A stretch of 58,432 nucleotides of DNA from Rhodothermales bacterium. GTDB taxonomy: Bacteria; Bacteroidota; Rhodothermia; Rhodothermales; Bin80. Below the pieces are notes generated by a model. The model saw nothing but the letters and a program-made list of their open reading frames with translations, was not told the origin of the DNA and ran no database searches. The first letter of the stretch is position 1. Every line of letters starts with the position of its first letter. The position numbers were made by a program, and so were the translations under genes. Shown here piece by piece: positions 38,550 to 46,760 of this stretch. Location of the stretch: positions 1-58,432 of the forward strand of contig JAJECV010000104.1 in assembly GCA_022821875.1 (NCBI GenBank). The letters are read 5' to 3'.

Positions 38550-38685
38550 GCAGTTCTCAGAATATCCTGCACCATCATACGTAGTACCCTTCGTAAAACA
38601 AACGCGTAATCCTGCGGCATTGAGCGTTTGACTGGAAATCCAGATATTTCAGGCAGACCACTTCCAGGTAATGATTCCCGATGGA

Positions 38686-39444
38686 TTACGGTCCCGTTGC
38701 CATACCTCGCTTCCTTGCTTTATAATTGTCATGGTTGGACAGGTACTTGGTGTGTCTCCTTATGACTTCGGCCGATAAATCATTAAAGTGGCACTCCACC
38801 AGAATCTCTGCTGTGTGCGGATAGACCTTTGACAGATCGCTGATCACCCAGCCGATTCCCGTCTGAATGAATCTCTCCCGCTCTTTGACCAAAACAATGA
38901 TGGTTGACTTGATCAGGGGATGGTATGTCTCATCCTGAACCACCGCCCTGAAGGGCACAATTGACGCACGTCGATTCCATAAGTTAGATTCCCTGCACCA
39001 ACCGGCAATACGTTCGGCAGCTTCCGGACCATGGCGAACGATTGCCGGTCCGAGCACGCGCACACAAAACCAGTCTGTGGTAGACCAATCAACAAATGCG
39101 CCGCAAGAGAACAGATCTTCAACTTCCGTCAACAAGTTATCGGCTTCCACCCGTTTCTGTAGATATTTCTGAATGTACAGCGTACCCGCAAACTTATCTT
39201 CGGCATGTTCCTGTCTGATCAATGATACTGCAAGATCTAACTCTTCTTCTCCCGACAGTTGCTGCAGTCCGTGAAACTTCCTCCATTCAGCCACAATTCT
39301 GGCAACATCGGGGGTCTTGATACCGCGATAACGAATGGCATGCTTCAGATAGTTCTCAAACCACCTCTTGGTATGCATATCCGCCGCATCATCCAGCCGT
39401 CTCTGCAGATCGTAGATTAACTCAGATATACCGGAATTACTCAT
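38686..39444 (-). CDS. AlkD-like DNA alkylation repair protein
   Basis: A 252-residue all-helical HEAT-like protein of the AlkC/AlkD DNA glycosylase family, which removes bulky or cationic alkylated bases without base flipping. Telling segments are 'DWSTTDWFCVRVLGPAI', 'WCRESNLWNRRASIV' and 'QTGIGWVISDLSKVYP'. Length is normal for the family. The ATG at 39444 lies two bases after the end of a truncated CBM9 gene copy, so this gene appears to sit in a duplicated or rearranged spot and may use the duplicated CBM9 promoter. Confidence 0.83.
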   Translation of the reverse strand: MSNSGISELIYDLQRRLDDAADMHTKRWFENYLKHAIRYRGIKTPDVARIVAEWRKFHGLQQLSGEEELDLAVSLIRQEHAEDKFAGTLYIQKYLQKRVEADNLLTEVEDLFSCGAFVDWSTTDWFCVRVLGPAIVRHGPEAAERIAGWCRESNLWNRRASIVPFRAVVQDETYHPLIKSTIIVLVKERERFIQTGIGWVISDLSKVYPHTAEILVECHFNDLSAEVIRRHTKYLSNHDNYKARKRGMATGP

Positions 39445-39446
39445 AT

Positions 39447-39860
39447 TCCCGCAAATACGATGCTTTGTTCTCGTTCCTTGGGGCCTCTACACCATTACAT
39501 TATCCCTCACCCAGGCTCCAAAATACAAATATTCCGAATCCCACACAGCATCATAGCGGGTCTGGAACTCATTGCCATGATCAGCAAGCCGGTTCTGCCG
39601 GCCATCATCGTACCACAACGTGTGACAAAAACGGTGGATATCCCGGACACCGTCTGCGAATGCAAGATCCTTCCGCCCGGATAATTGCCCATCTATTTCG
39701 GGGACTATTTGCAGTTGATGTCCCAGAAGTTTGCCAGTTTCTATTGAGCGCTGGCCCCTTGGCCGATTACAAAATACACCGAAACGATCAGCCAAAAACA
39801 AGCCTTACACTTGACACTGATGAAGCGAAACCTGTTGACCCCAAAGTTAGCAGTCCTGAC
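39447..39860 (-). pseudogene. Truncated duplicate of the CBM9-like gene (5' half plus promoter)
   Basis: The minus-strand translation 'PEIDGQLSGRKDLAFADG', 'YDAVWDSEYLYFGAWVRDN' parallels the intact CBM9 gene at 37671-38516. The signal-peptide part ('ACFWLIVSVYFVIGQ') is in another frame, so a frameshift separates the two. DNA similarity runs to TTTGCGGGA at 39447, where the alkD leader begins, and no 3' half exists here. It is a decayed partial duplication. Confidence 0.75.
39842..39849 (-). promoter_or_regulatory. -7 promoter element in the duplicated CBM9 leader
   Basis: TAACTTTG on the minus strand matches TAnnTTTG exactly. It is the counterpart of 38542-38549 and could now drive the alkD-like gene through the CBM9 remnant. 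Confidence 0.5.
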
Positions 39861-40291
39861 AATACTATGCACAGAATCTCTTTTGAAGATCCAGAAACCA
39901 GAGATATTATATACCTGGCGGGAATAAACACTCATTTCCGGCCCAACATCAAGTAGGCCGTAACCGGCCCTGGACCTCTGAATTCGTCCCCACCAATATG
40001 TTTCTTCCTTCGCCGACAAATATTGAGTAAGTCTTATAATCGGGATTGAAATGAAGCGGCCCTTGATTAACACTGAACATGTGCGAAACCCAACGCGCTA
40101 CTGGAGGGTATATATCCAGCCTATTCGTTTGTTTGGACTTTTCCGGAAGTATTCGCGATTTGCATCCGAAGCAGATGATCGCAGTTGGCAAAGCAAGAAT
40201 TTCATGTTGGTGTGGATTTTACAGTTCCGGTTTGAGGCGATAGTTAGTGATCTGAGTTCCGCACCGAAAATAACCTGTTGGATTAAACTAA
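39861..40291. other. Intergenic region before the cytosine methyltransferase
   Basis: About 430 bases. GGCCG-TAA-CCGGCC at about 39956-39969 is a near palindrome. On the minus strand 'HFNPDYKTYSIFVGEGRN' (about 40050-39998) reads like coding sequence without a supported start, possibly a gene scrap. The methyltransferase promoter must lie near 40200-40290. Confidence 0.3.
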
Positions 40292-41401
40292 ATGTTGGTT
40301 GATAATCAATGGAGCGAACGTATCAGATCAGGGGAGAGTGCGTCTTTGATCCGATGCGTTGACTTATTTTGCGGAGCAGGTGGACTGACACATGGACTCA
40401 CCTCGGTGGGAATTAATGTCGGGCTTGGCATTGATATTGATCCGAGCTGCGAATATCCGTACACAGCAAACAATAATGTCTCGTTTCTCTTAAAATCAGT
40501 CAAAGACACCACTTCTGCGGACATTTCAAAATTCTTTGATGACGCCCCCTTAAGGATGTTGGCAGGATGTGCACCCTGTCAGCCGTTTTCGTATTACAGC
40601 CGGGCACGGTTAAACTCGTCTGACCGGCGATGGCATCTCCTAGAGCAGTTTTCGCGTCTCGTTCGGGAGACTACCCCCCATCTCGTTACTATGGAAAATG
40701 TTCCGCTACTGCAGCGTGAAGATGTATTTTCCAGTTTTCATACAGAACTTCGGCAGCAAGGATTTGATGTGATTTATCGTGTGGTCAACTGTGCTGACTA
40801 CGGAGTACCTCAACAGCGGAAAAGACTCATCCTGCTTGCTTCTCGTCTGGGTCCTATCAGCCTGATTGCGCCAGAGACCCCGGAGGGATATCGTATTACC
40901 GTAAAAGATGCAATTGGCAATCTTGTTCCCCTGAAGGCGGGCGAACGCTGCAGTTCCGATTCAATGCATCAGGCCTGTGACCTCTCCCCTATTAATCTGC
41001 AGCGTATTCAGGCCTCAAAGCCGGGTGGGAGCTGGCGGGACTGGGATGAGCATTTGATCGCCAAATGTCATCGCAAAAAATCTGGACGTACATATAGTAG
41101 TGTTTACGGCAGAATGGTGTGGGATAAGCCGTCACCTACGATGACAACACAGTTTTATGGCTTTGGTAACGGCCGTTTTGGACACCCCGAACAGGACCGG
41201 GCAATTTCGCTGAGAGAAGGTGCAATTCTGCAGAGTTTTCCCGTGAATTACAAATTCACCCCTGAAGACACATCTGTTTGTAAGAGAACCGTCGGCCGAT
41301 TGATCGGTAACGCTGTTCCAGTCAAACTTGGGGCGGCGATTGGTAAAAGCATCGTCTCCCATGTCGAAAAACGGCTCGAATCAAAAGAGCGGATACTATG
41401 A
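40292..41401 (+). CDS. C5-cytosine DNA methyltransferase
   Basis: A 369-residue enzyme with the ordered C5-methyltransferase motifs: I 'CVDLFCGAGGLTHGL', IV 'GCAPCQPFSYYSRA' with the catalytic Cys of PCQ, VI 'VTMENVP', VIII 'PQQRKRLILLASR', and the C-terminal 'RLIGNAVPVKLG' (motif X). It methylates cytosine in a short DNA site. The next gene is a GHKL-nuclease of a type II restriction family, so this is the modification half of a type II system. Length is typical of family M.HgiDII-like enzymes. The recognition site cannot be read from sequence. Confidence 0.92.
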   Translation: MLVDNQWSERIRSGESASLIRCVDLFCGAGGLTHGLTSVGINVGLGIDIDPSCEYPYTANNNVSFLLKSVKDTTSADISKFFDDAPLRMLAGCAPCQPFSYYSRARLNSSDRRWHLLEQFSRLVRETTPHLVTMENVPLLQREDVFSSFHTELRQQGFDVIYRVVNCADYGVPQQRKRLILLASRLGPISLIAPETPEGYRITVKDAIGNLVPLKAGERCSSDSMHQACDLSPINLQRIQASKPGGSWRDWDEHLIAKCHRKKSGRTYSSVYGRMVWDKPSPTMTTQFYGFGNGRFGHPEQDRAISLREGAILQSFPVNYKFTPEDTSVCKRTVGRLIGNAVPVKLGAAIGKSIVSHVEKRLESKERIL

Positions 41402-41559
41402 CGTTTCCCATGTCTTGTTGTTTTCTTATGATGCTGTTGCCACTAACATTGCAATCCAAGGCTCTTCTGGGCTCCAGGAACATCGGTATTGGACTTCAAA
41501 AGTATCATCAAAACAGTGCCAATTTAGGATCAACGATAAAAACATAACCTTAAAGCTAT

Positions 41560-43554
41560 ATGAGTCTCCCAAAATACAGTGACCCATCCCCGAGTACGGA
41601 GCAAGCCTTTGAAATGAGGGTGGGGTTGAATGTACTTGATCACCTGGGAATTAACCTGTACAGCAACATCGCTGCCGTTCTGACCGAGGTGATCGCCAAT
41701 GCATGGGATGCGGATGCAAAAAATGTCACCATCCAGATTGATCATGGAGAAGACAGCCGTATTACGATGACTGACGATGGAGTCGGCATGACGATTGACG
41801 ACATCAACAACAAATATCTTCTGGTTGGGTATCGCCGACGTGATCAGGATATGAATAATGGGAGGCGCACGAAAAAGGGACGAACGGTTATGGGGCGAAA
41901 AGGATTAGGGAAGCTTTCGCTATTCTCAATCGCAGATGTTATTGAAGTTCAGTCTGCAAAAGATGGGCAGTCTCATGGGTTTCGGATAAGCGCTGTTAAA
42001 ATTCGCGAAGCCGCAAGAAACCAGTCCCGGATCTATTATCCTGAATCCTTGAACAGAAACAAACTTGATATCAAGCAAGGCACCAAAATTGTCCTCAAAG
42101 AAATCAAACGTCAGCGATTAGAGCCTGGTACAAGAGCATTACGCAAGAGACTCGCAAGACGATTTTCCATTATTGGAGAGACGCACGATTTCAGGATTAC
42201 GATCAATGAGGAACCGGTTACATATCATGACCGGGATGATCTCTCGAAAGTTCAATTTCTTTGGATGCTGGGAGAGTCGGATATTGAATCTGGAGCCGCC
42301 CCCGGATTAATCAAGAAAGCAAACCTTCCAGGTCAACTTGATCACTGGGATAAGAACTGGAAAGTTCGTGGATGGATCGGAACAGTCCAGAAACCGAAGC
42401 AACTTGACAACCCGGATGTTGGCAACCTCAATAGCATTGTGGTCTTTGCCCGTGGGCGTCTGTTTCACGAAAACATCCTGGATAAAGTCAATAATGGGAG
42501 GCTCTACACAAAATACCTGACAGGGCAAATTGAGGCGGATTTTCTTGACGATGACCATAATGCTGACATTGCCACCAGTGATCGGCAGCGCATTCAGGAG
42601 GATGATCCGCGCTACATCCAATTACTCGAGTTTCTCAAGTCAAGTCTAAAGAAAATTGACGGACAGTGGAACGAATTGCGTCACAGAAGCGAACTGAAGC
42701 AAGTTAAGGCAACATTCCCTGCTCTGGATGCATGGTTCAAATCTCTGCCCGAAGGTTACAGGAATCAGGCAGAAAAACTAGTTGCGAAATTGAGTTCTCT
42801 TCCATTAGAGGAGGAAGATGATCGGAAACTTCTGTATAAACATGGGATCCTGGCATTTCAAAGAATGAAGGTTCGCGGGTCAACGAGGGAATTGGTCGAT
42901 CACATCGGAGAACCAGGAAAACTTCTGCAAATTCTCTCGGATCGGGACGCATTTGAAGCCTCACTTTACAGAGATATCATCAGGTCACGTCTTGAAGTTA
43001 TTGAGCAATTTCAATCTCTCATAGAGGATAACCAGAGGGAAAAACTACTCCAGGAGTTTCTCTTTGATCATCTATGGCTTCTTGATCCCGCATGGGAAAG
43101 GGCGACCTCCAGTGCTGTGATGGAATCACGTCTAACAGAGGAAGGCGTGATCATTCAGGATATGACAGCAAAGGAGAAACTTGGCCGTGTTGACATAGCC
43201 TATCGCACAGATGCGGGAAAGCATATTATTGTTGAATTGAAGAGAGCCGAACGAAAGATAAAGCTCCTAGACCTAGTGGAACAGGGGCAAACCTATGTAG
43301 ATAAGGTGAAGAAAATACAGCAAAATAAAGGGGCTAATTCACCTAATATTGAAGTTGTATTTGTTGTCGGGAAGCCCTTGGACGAGGAAAGCAACAATCC
43401 TGCACGTGTTAAGGCATCCATGGAATCGGTGTCACCGGGCAGTCGTATTGTGCACTATGATTTTCTTATACAGAATGCTCTGGAAGCCTATTCGGAGTAC
43501 TTGGAGAAAAGTGCAGAGATCGACAAGATCGACGAGATTATTGATCAATTATAA
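41560..43554 (+). CDS. GHKL ATPase-nuclease fusion, BbrUII/HgiDII-type restriction enzyme
   Basis: A 664-residue protein. Residues about 20-200 are a GHKL (Hsp90/MutL/histidine-kinase) ATP-binding fold: N-box 'LTEVIANAWDADA', 'MTDDGVGM', and 'GRKGLGKLSLF'. The C-terminal third has a PD-(D/E)XK nuclease core with Asp545 in 'GRVDIAY' and Glu559/Lys561 in 'IIVELKRAER'. This matches the BbrUII/HgiDII family, in which a GHKL ATPase domain accompanies a type II restriction enzyme. With the cytosine methyltransferase 158 bases upstream it forms a complete restriction-modification pair. HgiDII itself recognises GTCGAC; sharing that site here is only a guess. MORC-like silencing ATPases are the closest eukaryotic analogue. 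Confidence 0.8.
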   Translation: MSLPKYSDPSPSTEQAFEMRVGLNVLDHLGINLYSNIAAVLTEVIANAWDADAKNVTIQIDHGEDSRITMTDDGVGMTIDDINNKYLLVGYRRRDQDMNNGRRTKKGRTVMGRKGLGKLSLFSIADVIEVQSAKDGQSHGFRISAVKIREAARNQSRIYYPESLNRNKLDIKQGTKIVLKEIKRQRLEPGTRALRKRLARRFSIIGETHDFRITINEEPVTYHDRDDLSKVQFLWMLGESDIESGAAPGLIKKANLPGQLDHWDKNWKVRGWIGTVQKPKQLDNPDVGNLNSIVVFARGRLFHENILDKVNNGRLYTKYLTGQIEADFLDDDHNADIATSDRQRIQEDDPRYIQLLEFLKSSLKKIDGQWNELRHRSELKQVKATFPALDAWFKSLPEGYRNQAEKLVAKLSSLPLEEEDDRKLLYKHGILAFQRMKVRGSTRELVDHIGEPGKLLQILSDRDAFEASLYRDIIRSRLEVIEQFQSLIEDNQREKLLQEFLFDHLWLLDPAWERATSSAVMESRLTEEGVIIQDMTAKEKLGRVDIAYRTDAGKHIIVELKRAERKIKLLDLVEQGQTYVDKVKKIQQNKGANSPNIEVVFVVGKPLDEESNNPARVKASMESVSPGSRIVHYDFLIQNALEAYSEYLEKSAEIDKIDEIIDQL

Positions 43555-43866
43555 AAATGCGAAATATCCCCTAATTGAGGCCAATCTAATTGGACAATAC
43601 CGTTCAAATTTATTCATTATCCAAAACTGTAACCTCATGTTGATGGGGATGGGATGTGCGTGTGCCATATTTCTTTTGAATCTATGATTGTCAAATGAAT
43701 ACGCTCTGAGCCGTGGAAAAGTTGTGTGACGAAGCCGGGAACCGTACTGACTGCACCGTGTTTGAAATAATATGGACTCAAAATTTGCTTTCACTAATTA
43801 TATACTCTCTTTCCAAACTAATACCGAGAAGCAGTCCATATGCTGAATTAAAACCTTTGAGATCGC
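43555..43866. other. Intergenic region after the GHKL-nuclease gene
   Basis: About 310 bases, AT-rich, with no gene or hairpin I can support. GGAGG at 43878-43882 lies just inside the broken DUF4365 gene and may be its original ribosome site. Confidence 0.35.
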
Positions 43867-44365
43867 TTGATTGATAACGGAGGACTTCTTATAGAGCCGG
43901 ATCAGATGGAGGTTTTGCCGCAAATATATGTGAGGACACTTGCGGCTAAAGCAGGCTATCTGACTTCGGTGCCCGAACCTGATCGGGGTAGCCTTGACCT
44001 AAGACTCCAGGCCGGAGGTGATTATCGTCCTGCACTTGACCTGCAACTGAAAGCCACGACAACATTCCCGGAAAGCATTCTTTCTTTTCAGTTGTCCATA
44101 AAAAATTACCGTGAACTCTCAGATCAAGACACAGACACCCCGACTTCTCGTGATTCTGGCGCTGCCAAAGGAGCGGAAGCAGTGGATCTCGGTCACTGAG
44201 CAAGAACTTGTGCTCCGCCGCCGAGCCTATTGGCTTAGCCTGTAGCAGAACTACAGCGAAATCACCGACCAAGAAACCGTTACGGTTCACATTCCGTTAC
44301 AGAACATGCTGAATATTAAGACTCTGCAAGATCTAATGGAAAAATCCAGAAAAGGAGAACTCTAA
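43867..44365 (+). pseudogene. DUF4365 gene with a frameshift and an in-frame stop
   Basis: The first frame reads 'RGSLDLRLQAGGDYRPALDL' then 'QLKATTTF', the D...QxK pattern of DUF4365, which resembles a PD-(D/E)XK nuclease core. After 'NYRELSDQDTDTP' the similarity moves to another frame ('RLLVILALPKERKQWISVTE'), so one base is missing in the four-C run at 44138-44141. A TAG at 44243-44245 then interrupts that frame before 'QNYSEITDQETVTVHIPLQN'. There is also no clear ATG at the start. The original end (TAA 44363-44365) overlaps the next ATG. Either a real pseudogene or, for the C-run, a sequencing error. Confidence 0.72.
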
Positions 44366-45492
44366 TGAGTATTAATCTTTACGGCCGAAATACATTGCTA
44401 GATGTGTCACCAACCGCCCTTTCCGCCTACGCACGCACCGCTGGCTGGGAAAAGCATGGTACATACCGGACACACTCGGACATCTATGTTGGCGAGGGTC
44501 TGCCGGAAATCATCATCCCTCGGACAGAACACTTGGGAGACTACGCAAGTGTAGTGGAAAGATTAATCAAAAGTTTTGCCCGTGCCGGGCATCAAGAAGA
44601 AACCAGCGTCTATCGCTCGCTCGTGACGACAGACCGTGATGCCATCCGCCTCCGTGTCGGAGAGAGTGAAGAGGGTAGTGTAAAGTTGAACAAAGGAGTG
44701 AACTTAATTCAGGGGGCCCGTGATATGCTTCTGGCAATTGCATGCTCTCTGGATAAATCTAACGAAGTCTACCGGGTGGGACCTAAAGCGACAGAGATAG
44801 TGTCCAGATTCCGTTTAGGACAGACCGAACGGGGGAGTTTTGTGGTAACACTCTTAACGACAATAATCCCGCCCCCGATTCCATCACTGTTTCCTGATCA
44901 ACCAGACCCGGACGCACCTGTTGAACGTCGGCTAACTACCCGCTTGATGGAAGCTTTGACAGTTGTGCGTACAGCTGTCGAACAGACTGTCTCAGGAGAT
45001 GAAGATGCTTTCCGTGACGCGACGAAGAGTGGCGTAAGTGCAAACCTGTGTGATGCTCTGGATAAAATTCTCAGTTCTTTCTCAACTCTGGATGTAAGTG
45101 TATCTTGGGCTCAGATTCGACCGAATACACGGCCAAATCGCACCATACGATTTGGCGTTAAGGATGCACCTTTATTACAGCATGTGGCCCAAATATTCCG
45201 AGAGCATGCTCCACAGCCTGACATTGAGTTGTCAGGGCATGTACAGTTACTGAGACACCGGGAAAACGAAGAGGATGGAACGATCCGCCTGAACACTTTC
45301 GTTAACGAAAAACAGCATTCGGTTACAGCATTATTGGAGCGTCAGGATTATGAACAGGCCGTCCAGGCTCACAGGGAAAAAGCAATGGTTGTACTTTCTG
45401 GTGACCTTGGACGCATGGGACAACGGTGGAGGCTGTGGAATCCAAGCCTAAAACGTGTACTCTCGCAAGAGGAAGCTGACATCGACAATTAG
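44365..45492 (+). CDS. Unknown protein coupled to the DUF4365 gene
   Basis: I do not recognise this 375-residue protein. It has no signal peptide or membrane segment. The N-terminal 100 residues are mixed alpha/beta ('IYVGEGLPEIIIPRTEH'), a Pro-rich linker follows ('TTIIPPPIPSLFPDQPDPD'), and the C-terminal half is largely helical before a beta-rich end ('EQAVQAHREKAMVVLSGDLG'). Its start codon overlaps the DUF4365 stop (TAATG), and AAGGAG lies just upstream at 44350-44356, so the two were probably co-translated and work together. The gene is intact although its partner is broken. A hairpin terminator lies 25 bases downstream. Confidence 0.7.
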   Translation: MSINLYGRNTLLDVSPTALSAYARTAGWEKHGTYRTHSDIYVGEGLPEIIIPRTEHLGDYASVVERLIKSFARAGHQEETSVYRSLVTTDRDAIRLRVGESEEGSVKLNKGVNLIQGARDMLLAIACSLDKSNEVYRVGPKATEIVSRFRLGQTERGSFVVTLLTTIIPPPIPSLFPDQPDPDAPVERRLTTRLMEALTVVRTAVEQTVSGDEDAFRDATKSGVSANLCDALDKILSSFSTLDVSVSWAQIRPNTRPNRTIRFGVKDAPLLQHVAQIFREHAPQPDIELSGHVQLLRHRENEEDGTIRLNTFVNEKQHSVTALLERQDYEQAVQAHREKAMVVLSGDLGRMGQRWRLWNPSLKRVLSQEEADIDN

Positions 45493-45516
45493 TACTTCTA
45501 ACGGAACGGCTTCGTA

Positions 45517-45545
45517 GGGCCAAGAAATGGCCCGGTGCTTTTAGC
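45517..45545 (+). terminator. Probable intrinsic terminator
   Basis: GGGCCA (45517-45522), loop AGAAA, TGGCCC (45528-45533), followed by GGTGCTTTT. A GC-rich stem and a short T-run 25 bases after the stop codon suit transcription termination of the restriction block. Confidence 0.6.
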
Positions 45546-45609
45546 ATCAGGAGTACTTATTGCTCCCCTCCTTCTGTTTCCCGTTCATTGCGCCTTGAGT
45601 CCATTTCCA

Positions 45610-45684
45610 CTTCCTGCCCTCCAAATCAGGTGTGCGGGTTTCCGCCCCCGGCTCTCCAGACGGATCATGCGGCTCGCTATCGGA
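45610..45684 (-). mobile_element. Possible group II intron fragment
   Basis: On the minus strand this reads GAGCCG...GGCGG-AAA-CCCGC...TTTGGAGGG, like the conserved stem 'GAGCCGGATG..GGAAA.CC..GTCCGGTTT..GAGGG' near the open reading frame of bacterial group II introns. No reverse transcriptase or domain V was found nearby, so it would be a scrap. Recognition is by memory of the motif only. Confidence 0.3.
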
Positions 45685-45795
45685 ACACTATACTTCGTTC
45701 GTTGATGGCTTCCATCGGGGGATGCACACTCCCCGAAAACATCACGACCTCCACATTGCATACTGCCTGACCTCGTTACGCCCAGACAGTTCAGC

Positions 45796-45860
45796 CTCGT
45801 TGCCCGTGCTCCCCACTGATTGGAAACTTTTATGTGGCCGCCTAGAATAAAGTTAATGTC
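45796..45860. repeat. 65-bp dispersed repeat, copy B (possible insertion-sequence end)
   Basis: Partner of 18862-18926, with the shared blocks CTGATTGGAAACTTTTA and GTGGCCGCCT. It lies about 300 bases after the second restriction block. No transposase is present. Confidence 0.6.
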
Positions 45861-45908
45861 GCTACACATACATGCAACGTCAGAATATCCCTGCATTCAT
45901 ACATTCAC

Positions 45909-46145
45909 ATGGACACTTTTAAAATGAACGCAAAAATTCCGGAGAAAGAAGCGGTTCTCAGTCGAAACCCAAACGTAGACAGAAAGTTGGTTGAAGCTCA
46001 CGAAGAGTTGGAAAAGGAACTTCACGAACTGGGAGTAGATACACGAACACGCTACACTATGGGGATCCCTATCACAGAAAAACACAGGAACCCTGTCCTT
46101 TTAATTACAGGCCGGCGAAGGGGACGCAAAGAGGATACAGATTGA
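45909..46145 (+). CDS. Small charged protein of unknown function
   Basis: A 78-residue open frame with an internal ATG at 45924 as alternative start. The sequence 'RKLVEAHEELEKELHELGVD' suggests one amphipathic helix, followed by 'TRYTMGIPITEKHRNPVLL' and a basic tail 'TGRRRGRK'. It has plausible coding composition, but I recognise no family and see no clear ribosome site. It may be a small regulator or a chance frame. Confidence 0.42.
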   Translation: MDTFKMNAKIPEKEAVLSRNPNVDRKLVEAHEELEKELHELGVDTRTRYTMGIPITEKHRNPVLLITGRRRGRKEDTD

Positions 46146-46279
46146 AGCCGGAAATAGTTTTGCGGTCCTCTTGACTATGCATGTGGGTTTAGTGATCAGC
46201 GCTTAGCATATCGCTGGTTCGTCGTCTCAGAACTAATCGTCCCAGCGCATGAAAAGCCAGTTGGATGGTATAACCTGGA

Positions 46280-46726
46280 TCAGAAACGAATATAGCCGCC
46301 TAACTGGAACAGGGTTAGCACATCGTCGGATACGTTTCCGAAATGAACCGATAGACGCGCCCCATAACGACCCCCAATCGTCAAACTGGCTCCAAAAGTC
46401 GGAGACACATCCCCTCCGTCATACTCGATGCCGCTGCGCAGTGCCGGCCGGATCGCCTGATCGGTACTGCCGAGCCGGATGGAAGCCCCGATCCGGTTTG
46501 CCGACCCTGCAAAATTATGGCAGCGGTAGGTTTCCACCGTGCCATAGAGTGATACCGGACCAGTCACCTCCGTACTGACTCTTGCATATTTACCGGGACA
46601 GGCATCCGCACTCCCGCCCACAAGCCCCGCCTCAAGCATGAATCGTCCCGTCGAATCCTGCGCCAATAACTGCGCAGGGACGAGTAAAACCCAGACCAGC
46701 AACAACTTCCAAACTCCAGTTTTCAT
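46280..46726 (-). CDS. Small exported beta-rich outer-membrane-like protein
   Basis: A 148-residue protein with signal peptide 'MKTGVWKLLLVWVLLVPAQL' (cleavage near 'LLAQ'). The mature part has short alternating strands ('SLYGTVETYRCHNF', 'GARLSVHFGNVSDD', 'LTLFQLGGYIRF') and ends in Phe, as outer-membrane barrels do. Size suits an eight-strand OmpA/OmpW-like barrel. Two Cys residues may form a disulfide. It lies 35 bases downstream of the decayed sulfatase gene and may use the promoter element at 46770-46777. Confidence 0.65.
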   Translation of the reverse strand: MKTGVWKLLLVWVLLVPAQLLAQDSTGRFMLEAGLVGGSADACPGKYARVSTEVTGPVSLYGTVETYRCHNFAGSANRIGASIRLGSTDQAIRPALRSGIEYDGGDVSPTFGASLTIGGRYGARLSVHFGNVSDDVLTLFQLGGYIRF

Positions 46727-46760
46727 TTGAGCCTATGTTTAGGGCGGATGATCGCCTCCT

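Noticed and set aside
40051-40302. An 83-codon plus-strand frame upstream of the cytosine methyltransferase
   Set aside because: No family similarity, and the opposite strand also reads like coding sequence; it overlaps the methyltransferase start in another frame.
41560-43554. The GHKL protein as a histidine kinase, MutL or Hsp90
   Set aside because: It has no phosphoacceptor or receiver context and no MutL C-terminal region; the D...ExK nuclease core and adjacent cytosine methyltransferase fit a restriction enzyme better.
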